Below are positions 1-7,616 of a stretch of DNA of 64,000 bases, one piece after another. The stretch's first letter is position 1. Each line of letters opens with the position of its first letter. This stretch comes from Mycolicibacterium sp. ND9-15 (GTDB lineage Bacteria; Actinomycetota; Actinomycetes; Mycobacteriales; Mycobacteriaceae): NCBI RefSeq assembly GCF_035918395.1, contig NZ_CP142362.1, forward strand, positions 4,067,501-4,131,500, given 5' to 3'. Both the position numbers and the translations under genes were made by a program. Below the pieces are notes generated by a model, which did not search any database, was not told the DNA's origin, and saw only the letters and a list, made by a program, of their open reading frames with translations.

Positions 1-407
1 CCGACGACGCTCAGTTCTCCGACCCGGTGGTGTTGATGGGAATCGGCGGAGTCGAATACCACGGCCACACCTGGGAACTCGGACCGCGCAAGGCCAAGGA
101 GATTCTGTTCACCGGTAGGGCGATGACGGCCGAGGAGGTGGCCGGCACCGGCATGGTGAACAAGGTGGTGCCCCGCGATCAGCTGGATTCGGAGACCAGG
201 GCGCTGGCCGAACAGATCGCGAAGATGCCGCCGTTCGCGCTGCGCCAGGCCAAGCGCGCGGTGAACCAGACGCTGGACGTGCAGGGTTTCTACGCCGCCA
301 TTCAGTCGGTGTTCGATATCCATCAGACTGGCCACGGCAACGCGCTGAGCGTGAGCGGATGGCCGGTGCTGGTGAACCTCGACGAAATGAAAGCCAGCAT
401 CAAGTAG
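1..407 (+). CDS. Enoyl-CoA hydratase/isomerase (crotonase) family, C-terminal part
   Basis: Open at the left window edge; the reading frame runs from base 3, so only about the last 134 residues are visible. The region resembles the C-terminal half of crotonases: a segment with AEEVAGTGMVNKVVP (the usual 'A..GLV..VVP' strand) followed by the amphipathic trimerisation helices with ALRQAKRAVNQ. The oxyanion-hole and catalytic residues would lie upstream, outside the window, so activity cannot be judged. It converges with the DUF559-type gene; the gap holds an intergenic hairpin repeat. The family hydrates or isomerises enoyl-CoA thioesters in beta-oxidation-like pathways; the substrate is unknown. 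Confidence 0.85.
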   Translation, partial: DDAQFSDPVVLMGIGGVEYHGHTWELGPRKAKEILFTGRAMTAEEVAGTGMVNKVVPRDQLDSETRALAEQIAKMPPFALRQAKRAVNQTLDVQGFYAAIQSVFDIHQTGHGNALSVSGWPVLVNLDEMKASIK

Positions 408-412
408 TTCGT

Positions 413-475
413 TGGCGCGAGCGTGCGTGTCGCCACACGACACGCCGCTGACTTTCGGCACTTTGCGCGCGTTCA
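413..475 (-). repeat. Intergenic hairpin repeat, family B, copy 1 (inverted orientation)
   Basis: Read on the minus strand, this ~60-base segment aligns with copies at 1453-1515 and 49162-49224: a GTGCGCAAA-like left end (here GCGCGCAAA), a variable middle, GGCGTGTCGTGTG, then CACGCACGCTCGCGC. The ends can pair (approximately GAGCGTGCG with CGCACGCTC). It lies between two convergent genes and reaches the stop codon of the DUF559-type gene, a terminator-like position. Confidence 0.6.
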
Positions 476-1360
476 CGCCGCACGAGCGCGACGAAGTTGC
501 CGGTCGACCCGCGCGACGAAGTCCCACGTTCGATGACGCACGTCGTCGAAGACGATCGCGATGACGGTCCAATCGATGTCCTGTAACGCGAGTCGACGAC
601 GACGGTCGTTGCGCACCGCTTCCGGATCGCTGTGCCAGTCGACGCCGTCGTACTCCACCGCGACGCAATGCTCGGGCCATGCGAAGTCCAGGCGCCGCAG
701 TTCACCGTTGCCGTCGACGATCTCGTACTGCAATTCCGGCATCGGCAACCCGCCGTCGATCATCGCCAGCCGTGCCTCACTTTCCATGGGCGACTGGACG
801 CGTGCGTCGGCGAGGGCGAGAAGATCGCGTACCGCGACGACGCCGCGCCGACCCGCCTGTTGGATTGCGGAGCGCCACAACTCACCGCGGGTGCATGTGC
901 CCGAGCGAAGCGCGGCGTCGAGTGTTGCAAGCGCGCGGGGCCGACGCAGCGCGCGGGCCACTTCGACCGCGGTCCATGACGGCGACGTTGCGTGTCTCCC
1001 AGCCGCCGCCACCAGCGGCGCGCCGTCGCGGCGGTGCACGACCAGACCCTCGACGGAGCGCAGTTGATGACCGGGCGGATTGAGCACGTGAAGTTCGGCA
1101 GGTTCCTCGGTGTCGAAGCCGAACAGCGCTGCGGCTGTGGCCAGGCATACTGGGACGCTGGTGCCACACGACAGGTCGAGGCCGCGAAGCCGCAGCTCAT
1201 CCGTCGGCTCACCGAGACAGTAGATTCCATGCCAAATGCGCTCCAGGGACCGTCTTTTCAGTACCGACTCGAACTCGTACCGGGGGACGACCGCCAAGAT
1301 CTGGCCGCTGGTCGCCACTCCACCTTGCTCTTCGAACAACTGCTTCAGCGCTGCATCCAT
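473..1360 (-). CDS. DUF559-type protein with AbiEi-like N-terminal domain
   Basis: 295 aa. Residues ~1-60 look like the winged-helix domain of AbiEi-type antitoxin/regulator proteins (GGVATSGQIL, then RIWHGIYCLGEP). The C-terminal ~110 residues carry a DUF559/Vsr-like endonuclease fold: RRLDFAWPE, VAVEYDGVDWH and a basic NDRRRR helix, with D and ExD residues placed as in PD-(D/E)XK enzymes. Such proteins are common, usually multicopy, in mycobacterial genomes and their role is not established. No toxin-like partner is adjacent, so a toxin-antitoxin function is not supported. Hairpin repeats lie on both sides of the gene. Start ATG gives full-length alignment of the N-terminal domain. Confidence 0.7.
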   Translation of the reverse strand: MDAALKQLFEEQGGVATSGQILAVVPRYEFESVLKRRSLERIWHGIYCLGEPTDELRLRGLDLSCGTSVPVCLATAAALFGFDTEEPAELHVLNPPGHQLRSVEGLVVHRRDGAPLVAAAGRHATSPSWTAVEVARALRRPRALATLDAALRSGTCTRGELWRSAIQQAGRRGVVAVRDLLALADARVQSPMESEARLAMIDGGLPMPELQYEIVDGNGELRRLDFAWPEHCVAVEYDGVDWHSDPEAVRNDRRRRLALQDIDWTVIAIVFDDVRHRTWDFVARVDRQLRRARAA

Positions 1361-1452
1361 AGCGGCAATCGTCGGTCCGGCCGAGCAGTGCCGGTGACGC
1401 TAGGAGCTCACCCTGTGGATGAATCCGGAGTTGTGCACAATCGGTGCGGGAC

Positions 1453-1515
1453 GAGCGTGCGCAAAGCGATGAAATTCCGCGGCGTGCCGTGTGCAAACAC
1501 GCACGCTCGCGCAAA
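1453..1515 (+). repeat. Intergenic hairpin repeat, family B, copy 2
   Basis: Begins GAGCGTGCGCAAAG and ends CACGCACGCTCGCGCAA; the outer nine bases pair exactly (GAGCGTGCG/CGCACGCTC) and an inner CGTGTGCAAACACG forms a second small hairpin. Matches the copies at 413-475 and 49162-49224. It fills the gap between the DUF559-type gene and the end of the FadE operon; the rest of 1361-1519 contains no recognisable gene. Confidence 0.65.
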
Positions 1516-1519
1516 CGAG

Positions 1520-2326
1520 TTACAGCTGCGCGAGGCGGGGGGCCGAGCCGCGCGCCCGCAAGCCCGCACCGGCCTTCTTGGTGAGTTCGCGTGAGCTGCC
1601 GAGCAATCCGTCGAGCACGAGTGCCCGCTTGATGTGGCGATGCAGATCGTGCTCGGCGGTGAAGCCGATGCCGCCGAGCACCTGCTGGCAGTGCTTGGCC
1701 GCGGTCAGCGCCGCCTTGCCCGCCGCCGCCTTGGCCAGCATCGCGGTCAGGTCCGCGCTTTCCGTTCCCGGCAGGCCCAGCGTCGCCTCGGCGCCTTCGA
1801 TGGCCACCAGCGTCTCGGCCAACCGGTGCCGGATGGCCTGGAAGGACGCGATCGGCTTGCCGAACTGGACCCGATCCAGCGCATGCTGACGGGCCAGAAC
1901 CAGCATCGCCCTGGCCGAACCGACCAGCCACCAGCCCACCGCGCGTCGCGCCTCGCCCATCCGCATCAGCTCGCCGTCGGGCACCCGGCGCAACGGCAGG
2001 TCGCCCAGTGTCGGTTCGCTGTTCGGCGTGCGATCCCACACCACCCAGCTGCCGCCGGTGTACGGCATCGGCGGTGTCCCGCCGGGCAACCCGCCGATGG
2101 TCTCCAGCAGCACATCGTTGAGAACCGAGGCGTGCGAACCGGTTTCGCCCAGCAGCCGAAACACCAGCGGTATCCCCACGTCCGGTATATCCGCCAACAT
2201 CTCGGCCCAGCCCAGCTCCGCCAGCGCCGCGTCCAACTCTGCGCCGGACGCTGACAGCATGGTCTTGCGCAGGGTGTCTTCCAGCATCACCAGTGATTCG
2301 GCATCCAAACCGTTGTCCACGGTCAC
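1520..2326 (-). CDS. Acyl-CoA dehydrogenase (FadE-like), short subunit type
   Basis: 268 aa, shorter than a full ~380-aa acyl-CoA dehydrogenase. It retains the C-terminal four-helix flavin domain (ARQHALDRVQFGKPIASFQAIRH, then KHCQQVLGGIGFTAEHDLHRHIKRA) but has a reduced N-terminal part. In actinobacteria such a protein encoded beside a full-size FadE commonly forms an alpha2beta2 heterotetramer acting on bulky ring-derived CoA esters; that is inference here. GTG start; its first bases overlap the stop of the preceding FadE by 4 nt (GTGA). Last gene of the seven-gene minus-strand operon 7355-1520. Confidence 0.8.
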   Translation of the reverse strand: MTVDNGLDAESLVMLEDTLRKTMLSASGAELDAALAELGWAEMLADIPDVGIPLVFRLLGETGSHASVLNDVLLETIGGLPGGTPPMPYTGGSWVVWDRTPNSEPTLGDLPLRRVPDGELMRMGEARRAVGWWLVGSARAMLVLARQHALDRVQFGKPIASFQAIRHRLAETLVAIEGAEATLGLPGTESADLTAMLAKAAAGKAALTAAKHCQQVLGGIGFTAEHDLHRHIKRALVLDGLLGSSRELTKKAGAGLRARGSAPRLAQL

Positions 2327-3444
2327 TCCTTACCGAGATCGAGCAGGCGGCGGGCGATGATGTTGCGCTGCACTTCTGCAGTCCCGCCGTAGATGCTCGC
2401 CGCCCGCGAATACAGGAACTCGGTCCGCCAAGGGTCGTCCTCGAGTTCGATGCGCCCGGGCAGCAGGTCGCGAACGGTGTCGTAGAGCCGCTGTTCGGCG
2501 CCGGCGAGCAACACCTTGTCGATCGAGGTGTCCGCGCCCAGTTTCCGTCCCTCGCCGAGCCGGTGCTGGGTGGCGCGAGAGCGGCAGCGCAACGTGTGCA
2601 GCGCCAGGTACACCTCGCCGAGATCCGAATCCGATGCCGTGCCAAGCCCTTTTACTTCGTCGATGAGCGCGTCGAACCGGGAGTACAGGTAGGCAATGCG
2701 CTGCCAGAAACAGGTGGAGCGCTCATAGGGAAGCAGGTCCATGGCCAGCTTCCACCCCTCGCCCGGCTTGCCGAGCATACGGTCCGCAGGTACCACGACG
2801 TCGTCGAAGTACACCTCGCAGAATTCGTCGACGTCGTGCATGGTGCGCAGCGGCCGCACGGCTACCCCTGGAGAGTCAAGGTCGACGAAGAACGCGGTGA
2901 TCGCCTCGTGATCGGGCGTGTTCGCTTCGCCGGTGCGGGTGAGCAGGATGCATCGAGTTGCGTACTGCGCGAAGCTCGTCCACACCTTCTGGCCGTTGAC
3001 GACCCAGTTGTCACCTTGCGGCACGGCGGTAGTGCTCAGCGATGCGAGGTCACTGCCCGAGCCGGGTTCGGAGAAGCCCTGGCACCAGGACTCCTGACCC
3101 GACAGCAGCCGCGGCACCATCTCGGCCGCCAGGCCCGCTCGCGCGTAATCGATCATGGTCGGAGTCAGCACGTCGAGCATCGAGTAGGGCCCGGGATGGT
3201 CGAGTCCGCGTCCCACGACCTCCTCGCCGACGATGGCGCGCAGGATGTCCGGGCCGCCCAGCCCGCCCGCCGACTCCGGCCAGCCGTAACGCATCCAGTC
3301 CGCGTCGTACAGCGCCTTGAGCACCCGCAGGTGTTGGGCTTGATGCGCGTCGAGCGAGTGGTCCTCCGGGGGAGCCAGGTCGTTGGCGTCGAGCCACTCC
3401 CGCAGTGCTGTACGAAACGCGGCGGGCTCGAAGAGGTCTGTCAT
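2323..3444 (-). CDS. Acyl-CoA dehydrogenase (FadE-like), full-size partner
   Basis: 373 aa flavoprotein that would introduce an alpha,beta double bond into an acyl-CoA. Visible landmarks: WPESAGGLGG, the FAD/substrate motif GFSEPGSGSDLAS, NGQKVWTSFAQYA, and C-terminal IYGGTAEVQRNIIARRLL. The glutamate used as base in the common 'YEGTSE' position is absent (YGGTAE); in other branches of the family the base sits elsewhere. It overlaps the SnoaL-like gene upstream by 4 nt and the short FadE downstream by 4 nt, so the two FadEs are probably translationally coupled and may form one heteromeric enzyme. Confidence 0.88.
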   Translation of the reverse strand: MTDLFEPAAFRTALREWLDANDLAPPEDHSLDAHQAQHLRVLKALYDADWMRYGWPESAGGLGGPDILRAIVGEEVVGRGLDHPGPYSMLDVLTPTMIDYARAGLAAEMVPRLLSGQESWCQGFSEPGSGSDLASLSTTAVPQGDNWVVNGQKVWTSFAQYATRCILLTRTGEANTPDHEAITAFFVDLDSPGVAVRPLRTMHDVDEFCEVYFDDVVVPADRMLGKPGEGWKLAMDLLPYERSTCFWQRIAYLYSRFDALIDEVKGLGTASDSDLGEVYLALHTLRCRSRATQHRLGEGRKLGADTSIDKVLLAGAEQRLYDTVRDLLPGRIELEDDPWRTEFLYSRAASIYGGTAEVQRNIIARRLLDLGKE

Positions 3445-3908
3445 CCGGCCTCCGGAGCCGCTTCGGCGGCGACATCGGGCTCTGGCCTTCCGATCGCGTG
3501 CGGGCGGCCCGAGTCGTGTTCGCCGCTACGGCGAATGAACGTCATGGCACGGGTTTTCAGCCGCCAGCCGGCATCGGTGCGGACGTAGGTGTCGTTGTAG
3601 TACCCGATGCGCATGTCATGTTTGGAGTGTTCGATGAAACACAGCGGTTGGGTTCCGCTCGCCTTGTCGGGGTCGTTCTCGTCGAGGTGCACCAGCGACG
3701 TACCCGTCATGAACAAGCCTTTGGGCGCGGCGGCGACGAGCTCGGGGAAGCGGTTCAGCGTGTAGGTGGAGCCGAATGCGCTGTAGGTCCCGTCCGGGGT
3801 GAACACCGAGACCAGCCCCTCGATATCGCCCTGGGTGATGGTGACGGCGTACTTCGCCAGCAGTTGTTGGATCTCGACGAGATCCTCGATTCGCTTCGAC
3901 TCAGTCAT
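3441..3908 (-). CDS. SnoaL-like / NTF2-fold protein
   Basis: 155 aa with SnoaL_4-type features: an N-terminal helix with EIQQLLAKYAVTITQGDIEGLVSVFTPDGTY, a central strand region, and DTYVRTDAGWRLKTRAMTFIRR at the C-terminal sheet. Such cone-shaped barrels act as small isomerases, dehydratases or hydrolases, and the beta subunits of classical ring-hydroxylating dioxygenases share the fold. It lies three genes downstream of the Rieske oxygenase, so a structural-subunit role is possible, but the other two Rieske copies in this window have no such neighbour. The last ~25 residues are an acidic/alanine-rich tail. Overlaps the amidohydrolase upstream by 8 nt. Confidence 0.8.
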   Translation of the reverse strand: MTESKRIEDLVEIQQLLAKYAVTITQGDIEGLVSVFTPDGTYSAFGSTYTLNRFPELVAAAPKGLFMTGTSLVHLDENDPDKASGTQPLCFIEHSKHDMRIGYYNDTYVRTDAGWRLKTRAMTFIRRSGEHDSGRPHAIGRPEPDVAAEAAPEAG

Positions 3909-5163
3909 GTCGGAAGACCTTACCGCCCTTCATCACAAAGCGGACATCCCGCGTGACGCCGATATCGGTGAGCGGGTCGCCGGGCACCGCGATGATGTCG
4001 GCGAGACAGCCTTCGGCGATGCGGCCCAGGTTGGGTCTGTCGATCAGATCCGCGGCGACGACGGTGGCCGCGCGCAGCACGGCCGCCGGCGGCATGCCCC
4101 AGTCCACCAACGTGACGAGTTCGTCGGCGTTCTTGCCATGCGGGATGGCGGGGGCGTCGGTGCCGACGGCGATCTTCACGCCGGCCTCATAGGCGGCCTT
4201 GATCGACGTGCGCGCCTTCGGGAACATCTCGGCCGCCTTGTCCTGCAACTCTTTCGGCGCCCGGGACACGTCCATGGCTTCGGCCAGGCGACGCGTGGTC
4301 ACCAGCCACCGATCGTTGTCGACCAGCATCCGGATGGCTTCGTCGTCCATCAGGAATCCGTGCTCGATACAGTCGATGCCGCACGCGACCGCGTGCTTGA
4401 CCGCCTCGGCTCCGTGGGTGTGCGCGGCCACCTTCAGGCCGCGCCGGTGCGCCTCGTCGACGATGGCCCTCAGTTCCTCATCCGAATAGTGTTGTGCGCC
4501 TGCTTCTCCGGTCAGTGACATCACGCCACCGGAGACGCAGACCTTGATCAGCTGAGCACCGTGCTTGATCTGGTAGCGCACCGCTTTGCGGATCTCGTCG
4601 ACGCCGTTGGCGATGCCCTCCTCGACCGTCAGCTCCAGCGCGCCCGGCATGAAGGCCGCGAACATCGTCGGATCGAGGTGGCCACCGGTCGGGGTGATCG
4701 CGTGGCCGGCCGGGATGACCCGCGGACCGTCGATCCATCCGGCGTCGATAGCCTTGCCCAATGCGACGTCGAGCAGGTAGCCACCGGTCTTGACGAACAA
4801 CCCGAGGTTGCGCACCGTCGTGAAACCGGCCCGCAATGTGCGCCGGGCGTTGCCCACCGCACGCAACACCCGGGTCGCGGGATCGTCCTGAACCTGGGAA
4901 AGGCCGGGGTTTTCACCCCGGCCACCCATCAGGAGGTTGACCTCCATGTCCATCAGGCCGGGCAACAGGATCGCGTCACCGAGATCGATGACCTCGCCTT
5001 CGCCGTCAGCCGCACCGTCGCCGACCCCTACGATCCGGTCGTCGTCGATCCGGACAATGCCCGGCCGGACGATCTCTGCGGCGTCGACGTCGAGCAGACC
5101 CGCTGCCTTGAGGGTCACTGCGCCCGGCGATGAGCCGCTCGCGCGAAGAGCAGACAACGTCAA
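3901..5163 (-). CDS. Amidohydrolase-superfamily protein with altered HxH motif (copy 1)
   Basis: About 420 aa, imidazolonepropionase/prolidase-like branch. Kept landmarks: IKVCVSGGVMS (lysine), AAHTHGAEAV and IDCIEHGF (histidines), VGTDAPAIPHGKN (aspartate), and a C-terminal 'LADIIAVPGDPL' composite-domain strand. The first metal motif, normally PGLIDxHxH, reads PGLMDMEVN, so HxH is E-V-N. The paralogue at 31388-32641 has the same change. TTG start chosen: AAGGAG lies 8 nt upstream and TTGA overlaps the stop of the small Rieske-partner gene; a longer frame running into that gene is spurious. It probably hydrolyses a C-N or C-O bond of a cyclic intermediate, if the active site still works. Confidence 0.82.
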   Translation of the reverse strand: MTLSALRASGSSPGAVTLKAAGLLDVDAAEIVRPGIVRIDDDRIVGVGDGAADGEGEVIDLGDAILLPGLMDMEVNLLMGGRGENPGLSQVQDDPATRVLRAVGNARRTLRAGFTTVRNLGLFVKTGGYLLDVALGKAIDAGWIDGPRVIPAGHAITPTGGHLDPTMFAAFMPGALELTVEEGIANGVDEIRKAVRYQIKHGAQLIKVCVSGGVMSLTGEAGAQHYSDEELRAIVDEAHRRGLKVAAHTHGAEAVKHAVACGIDCIEHGFLMDDEAIRMLVDNDRWLVTTRRLAEAMDVSRAPKELQDKAAEMFPKARTSIKAAYEAGVKIAVGTDAPAIPHGKNADELVTLVDWGMPPAAVLRAATVVAADLIDRPNLGRIAEGCLADIIAVPGDPLTDIGVTRDVRFVMKGGKVFRHD

Positions 5164-5489
5164 ACCACCGGCTCCTTGATGCACTCGATGTACGCGGCGC
5201 CGCTGTCGAGGACGCGTGGCTGCTTCCACACCTCGATCGGAAACGACACGTTGACCAGTGACTGCATCATGTGGATGAGTGCCTTTGCGTCATCGGGCAT
5301 TCCATCCAACGGGAACCGGGCGTCGCAGTACTCCATCACGTCCTCGAGCCGCGCCATGCCGGCGTCGTAGAACTCCTGCATCTCCTCCATCGTCGAGGAC
5401 AGCCGCTTCTGATAACGCTCCGCTTCGGTGGGCAGGCACCAATCGGTGAACCGCTCGAGGTCGGCGAACTCTTCCGGCAACTTAGGCAT
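5160..5489 (-). CDS. Uncharacterised ~110-aa Rieske-partner protein (copy 1)
   Basis: 109 aa from the ATG at 5489, which has AAGGA 8 nt upstream; two upstream ATGs lie inside the Rieske gene. Not a family I can name. It is clearly homologous to 31044-31391 and 36308-36637, each placed directly after a Rieske oxygenase. Shared residues: an acidic/aromatic N-terminus, WCLPTE, R..RL, EFYDA, YCD, a P(D/E)D turn, a hydrophobic helix (here IHMMQSLVNVSF), EVW, DS and a terminal EPV. It looks all-helical, soluble, without signal peptide or metal motif. Constant coupling to the Rieske gene (8-nt overlap here) suggests a small subunit or assembly/electron-transfer helper; this is inference. Confidence 0.75.
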   Translation of the reverse strand: MPKLPEEFADLERFTDWCLPTEAERYQKRLSSTMEEMQEFYDAGMARLEDVMEYCDARFPLDGMPDDAKALIHMMQSLVNVSFPIEVWKQPRVLDSGAAYIECIKEPVV

Positions 5490-6813
5490 TGATGGCATCC
5501 TTCTCGCTGGCCGCATTCGTGGTCTGGCCGTTGGTCAGACCCTTTTCCTTCTTGTAGGCATTCACGTGGTCCCAAGCCGTCTTGTGCAGGTGGCGCAGCA
5601 GAACCTCCTGATCGCACAACAGGAAGTCCTTGACCACACCGGTGCTGATCATCGTCTGAGTGGCCTCGAGGGTGTTGGCGTCCTGGAACGCATACTCCTT
5701 GAACGTCACCGCGGCGAGCTCGTGCGCGAGCCGTTCCCGGGTGTTCGTCGCCGGCACGAAGTAGAGCGTGCACTCGAAGATGTGCTTGTCCACGTCGGTG
5801 GGCCAGTAGTGGTAGGTGAGGTACCAGCCCGGCGCCCAGAGCAGCAGCGTGAAGTTCGGGAAGAACTCGAACGAGTCCTGACCCCAGGAGGGGTGGCGTG
5901 ACGGGTTGACCGCCGGCGGCAGCTCGTCGGGCAGGATGCCCTTGATCTTGGGCCGGTCCCAGGGCCCGAACAGCCCGCTGTGCAGTATGCGTTCAATGGG
6001 CTTGACCATGTTCAGGTCCTTGGGCGGGCTCATACCTCCCCAGGACGAGATCATCGAGTGCCTGCCCTTGATGTCGTAGTGCAGCGCCTCGAAGCCGTAG
6101 CCGGCCAGCTTTTCGGCTTCCTCCTTGACCGCCTGCTTCATATGCAGGACCGGTGCGTGGTAGAACTCGGTGAACGCGTCGATGAACAGCTTCCAGTTGG
6201 AGTTGACCTCGGCACGATAGGAATAGGTTTCCGTCATCTCGTGGAACGGATAACCTTCCAGGCCCGTCGCGAAGTCGCCCAAATAGTCGATCAGCGGTTC
6301 GGCGTCGTTGTCGAAGTTGATGAAGATGAAGCCTTCCCACACCTCGCAGCGAACCGGCACCAGCCCGTAGTCCGCTTTGTCGACGTCGAAGAACTCGCCT
6401 TCCTGTTGGATGAACGTCAGATCGCCCTTGAGGCTGTAGCGCCACGCGTGGTACTTGCAGGTGAACTGCCGGCAGGTACCGGAGACCTCTTCGCCGGGAT
6501 AGTCGTTCCACACCAGCTTGTTTCCGCGGTGACGGCACAAGTTGTAGAACGCGCGCACCTCGTTGTCACCGTCCTTGACGATGATCACCGACGTGCCCGG
6601 CCCCGCCGACGGCATCTCGCGAGTGAAGTAGCTGCCCTTCTTGGGGAGCCGCTCCACCCGTCCGACATTCAGCCAGCACCTTCTGAAGATGGCCTGCTGC
6701 TCGAGCTTCCACTGCTCGGGGTCGACCGAGTCGGTGTAATCGACTGGCGCGGTGCCGAGTTCGGGCCAGTGCTCGGTCCAGCTGCCCTCTTTTGGTTTGG
6801 GGAAAAATGCCAC
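5482..6813 (-). CDS. Rieske non-heme iron oxygenase, alpha subunit (copy 1)
   Basis: 443 aa from a GTG with AGAAAGG upstream. Rieske [2Fe-2S] ligands: C93-x-H95 (CRHRG) and C119-x2-H122 (CKYHAW). The mononuclear iron site is N-W-K...E-F-Y-H-x4-H with His219 and His224. It would hydroxylate a ring or allylic position using electrons from a ferredoxin reductase (a KshB-like one is at 33210-34229). Homologous over its full length to the oxygenases at 29777 and 35033, sharing the opening 'PKP..GSWTEH.PELGT'. No classical NTF2-type beta subunit follows directly; a ~110-aa protein does. It starts 5 nt after the CMD gene in the operon 7355-1520. Substrate unknown. Confidence 0.92.
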   Translation of the reverse strand: MAFFPKPKEGSWTEHWPELGTAPVDYTDSVDPEQWKLEQQAIFRRCWLNVGRVERLPKKGSYFTREMPSAGPGTSVIIVKDGDNEVRAFYNLCRHRGNKLVWNDYPGEEVSGTCRQFTCKYHAWRYSLKGDLTFIQQEGEFFDVDKADYGLVPVRCEVWEGFIFINFDNDAEPLIDYLGDFATGLEGYPFHEMTETYSYRAEVNSNWKLFIDAFTEFYHAPVLHMKQAVKEEAEKLAGYGFEALHYDIKGRHSMISSWGGMSPPKDLNMVKPIERILHSGLFGPWDRPKIKGILPDELPPAVNPSRHPSWGQDSFEFFPNFTLLLWAPGWYLTYHYWPTDVDKHIFECTLYFVPATNTRERLAHELAAVTFKEYAFQDANTLEATQTMISTGVVKDFLLCDQEVLLRHLHKTAWDHVNAYKKEKGLTNGQTTNAASEKDAINA

Positions 6814-6818
6814 GATGT

Positions 6819-7355
6819 TTACCTTTCTGCGTTTTCGGAGTCGGGTTCTACGCCGAAAGTGTTGATGGCCATGGCCAGTGCGCCATAGCACCCGATTGTG
6901 AAGACGAGGTCCATCAGCTGACGTTCCTCGAGATGTTCGGACAGTGCAGCCCATGTGGCGTCCGAGACGCTGGCCTTGTCCTGCAGCTCGTCCACCGCGC
7001 GCAGAACGGCGCGATCCAGTTCGTCCGACGCCTCGCCGCGCTGAAGCGCCTCGATGTTCTCGTCGGTCAAACCCTCTTCGCGGCCCATCACCACGTGATG
7101 GCGCCACTCGTACTCACAGTTCGTCAGGTGCGCGACCCGCAGCACCGCCAACTCGCGCAGCCGCGGCGGCAGCGTCGATCCGTACAGCAGGTGGAAGTTG
7201 AACCGCAGGAACGCGCGGGTCAGCTTGGGATGGCGGACCAGCGTCGCGAGCAGATTGCCCGCCAGGTCGGGATTGCGTCGTTCGGGAGTCATACTCGAGA
7301 GGGCGTCGTGGACGGACTCGTCCCACTGGTCCGCCGGCAGTGGTGGCACGCGCAA
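6819..7355 (-). CDS. Carboxymuconolactone decarboxylase (CMD/AhpD-fold) family protein
   Basis: 178 aa, first gene of the minus-strand operon. The CMD signature is visible: PRLRELAVLRVAHLTNCEYEWRHH, followed by GLTDENIEAL. The AhpD CxxC disulfide is not present (C-E-Y-E), which argues against a peroxidase-type role and towards a decarboxylase-, lactonase- or binding-type function. TTG start selected because AAGGAG lies 6 nt upstream; a GTG two codons in is an alternative. Divergent from the amidohydrolase at 7617, with a palindromic operator just upstream. Confidence 0.82.
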   Translation of the reverse strand: MRVPPLPADQWDESVHDALSSMTPERRNPDLAGNLLATLVRHPKLTRAFLRFNFHLLYGSTLPPRLRELAVLRVAHLTNCEYEWRHHVVMGREEGLTDENIEALQRGEASDELDRAVLRAVDELQDKASVSDATWAALSEHLEERQLMDLVFTIGCYGALAMAINTFGVEPDSENAER

Positions 7356-7384
7356 AACGGGCTCCTTCCTGTGTGCTCTCGGCG

Positions 7385-7403
7385 ATGAGAATCAGGTTCT
7401 CAT
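7385..7403. promoter_or_regulatory. Operator-like palindrome, motif 1 (TGAGAATCNNGTTCTCA type)
   Basis: ATGAGAA-TCAGG-TTCTCAT, perfect 7-base arms around a 5-base spacer, 30 bases upstream of the CMD/Rieske operon start. The same motif occurs at 37625-37641 before a P450, and in weaker form at 52005-52019 and 52127-52141. Size and symmetry fit a TetR-type operator. Which regulator binds is not determinable. Confidence 0.6.
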
Positions 7404-7528
7404 ATTTCGCCAATAGATTTCCACCTTTCCTGCGAATGGTCAACGTCCGAGGTCACGACCCGGGGTCGCGAAGGGGGCCCGCAGGACCTAATCGCGCTGA
7501 CAGGAGGCCATAGGGTGGCTTTCGGACA

Positions 7529-7560
7529 TTGATTCTCGTACGGTGAGAAGATAGTTTCCT
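7529..7560 (+). promoter_or_regulatory. Probable promoter of the 7617-15254 operon, with degenerate motif 1
   Basis: TTGATT (7529-7534) and TAGTTT (7552-7557) are separated by 17 bases and could be -35/-10 elements for the plus-strand operon. The sequence between them contains TTCTC and TGAGAA half sites (7533-7549), so the factor recognising the 7385 palindrome could cover this promoter too. Inference from spacing and half-sites only. Confidence 0.35.
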
Positions 7561-7616
7561 CACATCGAGCACTGGACCGATGGATAGCCTCGGGGAACGA
7601 GACGAAAGGAACGGGC

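Noticed and set aside
473..1360. Abortive-infection (AbiE) toxin-antitoxin system
   Set aside because: Only an AbiEi-like N-terminal domain; no AbiEii-type nucleotidyltransferase gene adjacent.
3441..3908. SnoaL-like protein as classical Rieske beta subunit
   Set aside because: Three genes away from the oxygenase, belongs to a SnoaL_4-like pattern, and absent beside the other two Rieske copies; kept as a possibility only.
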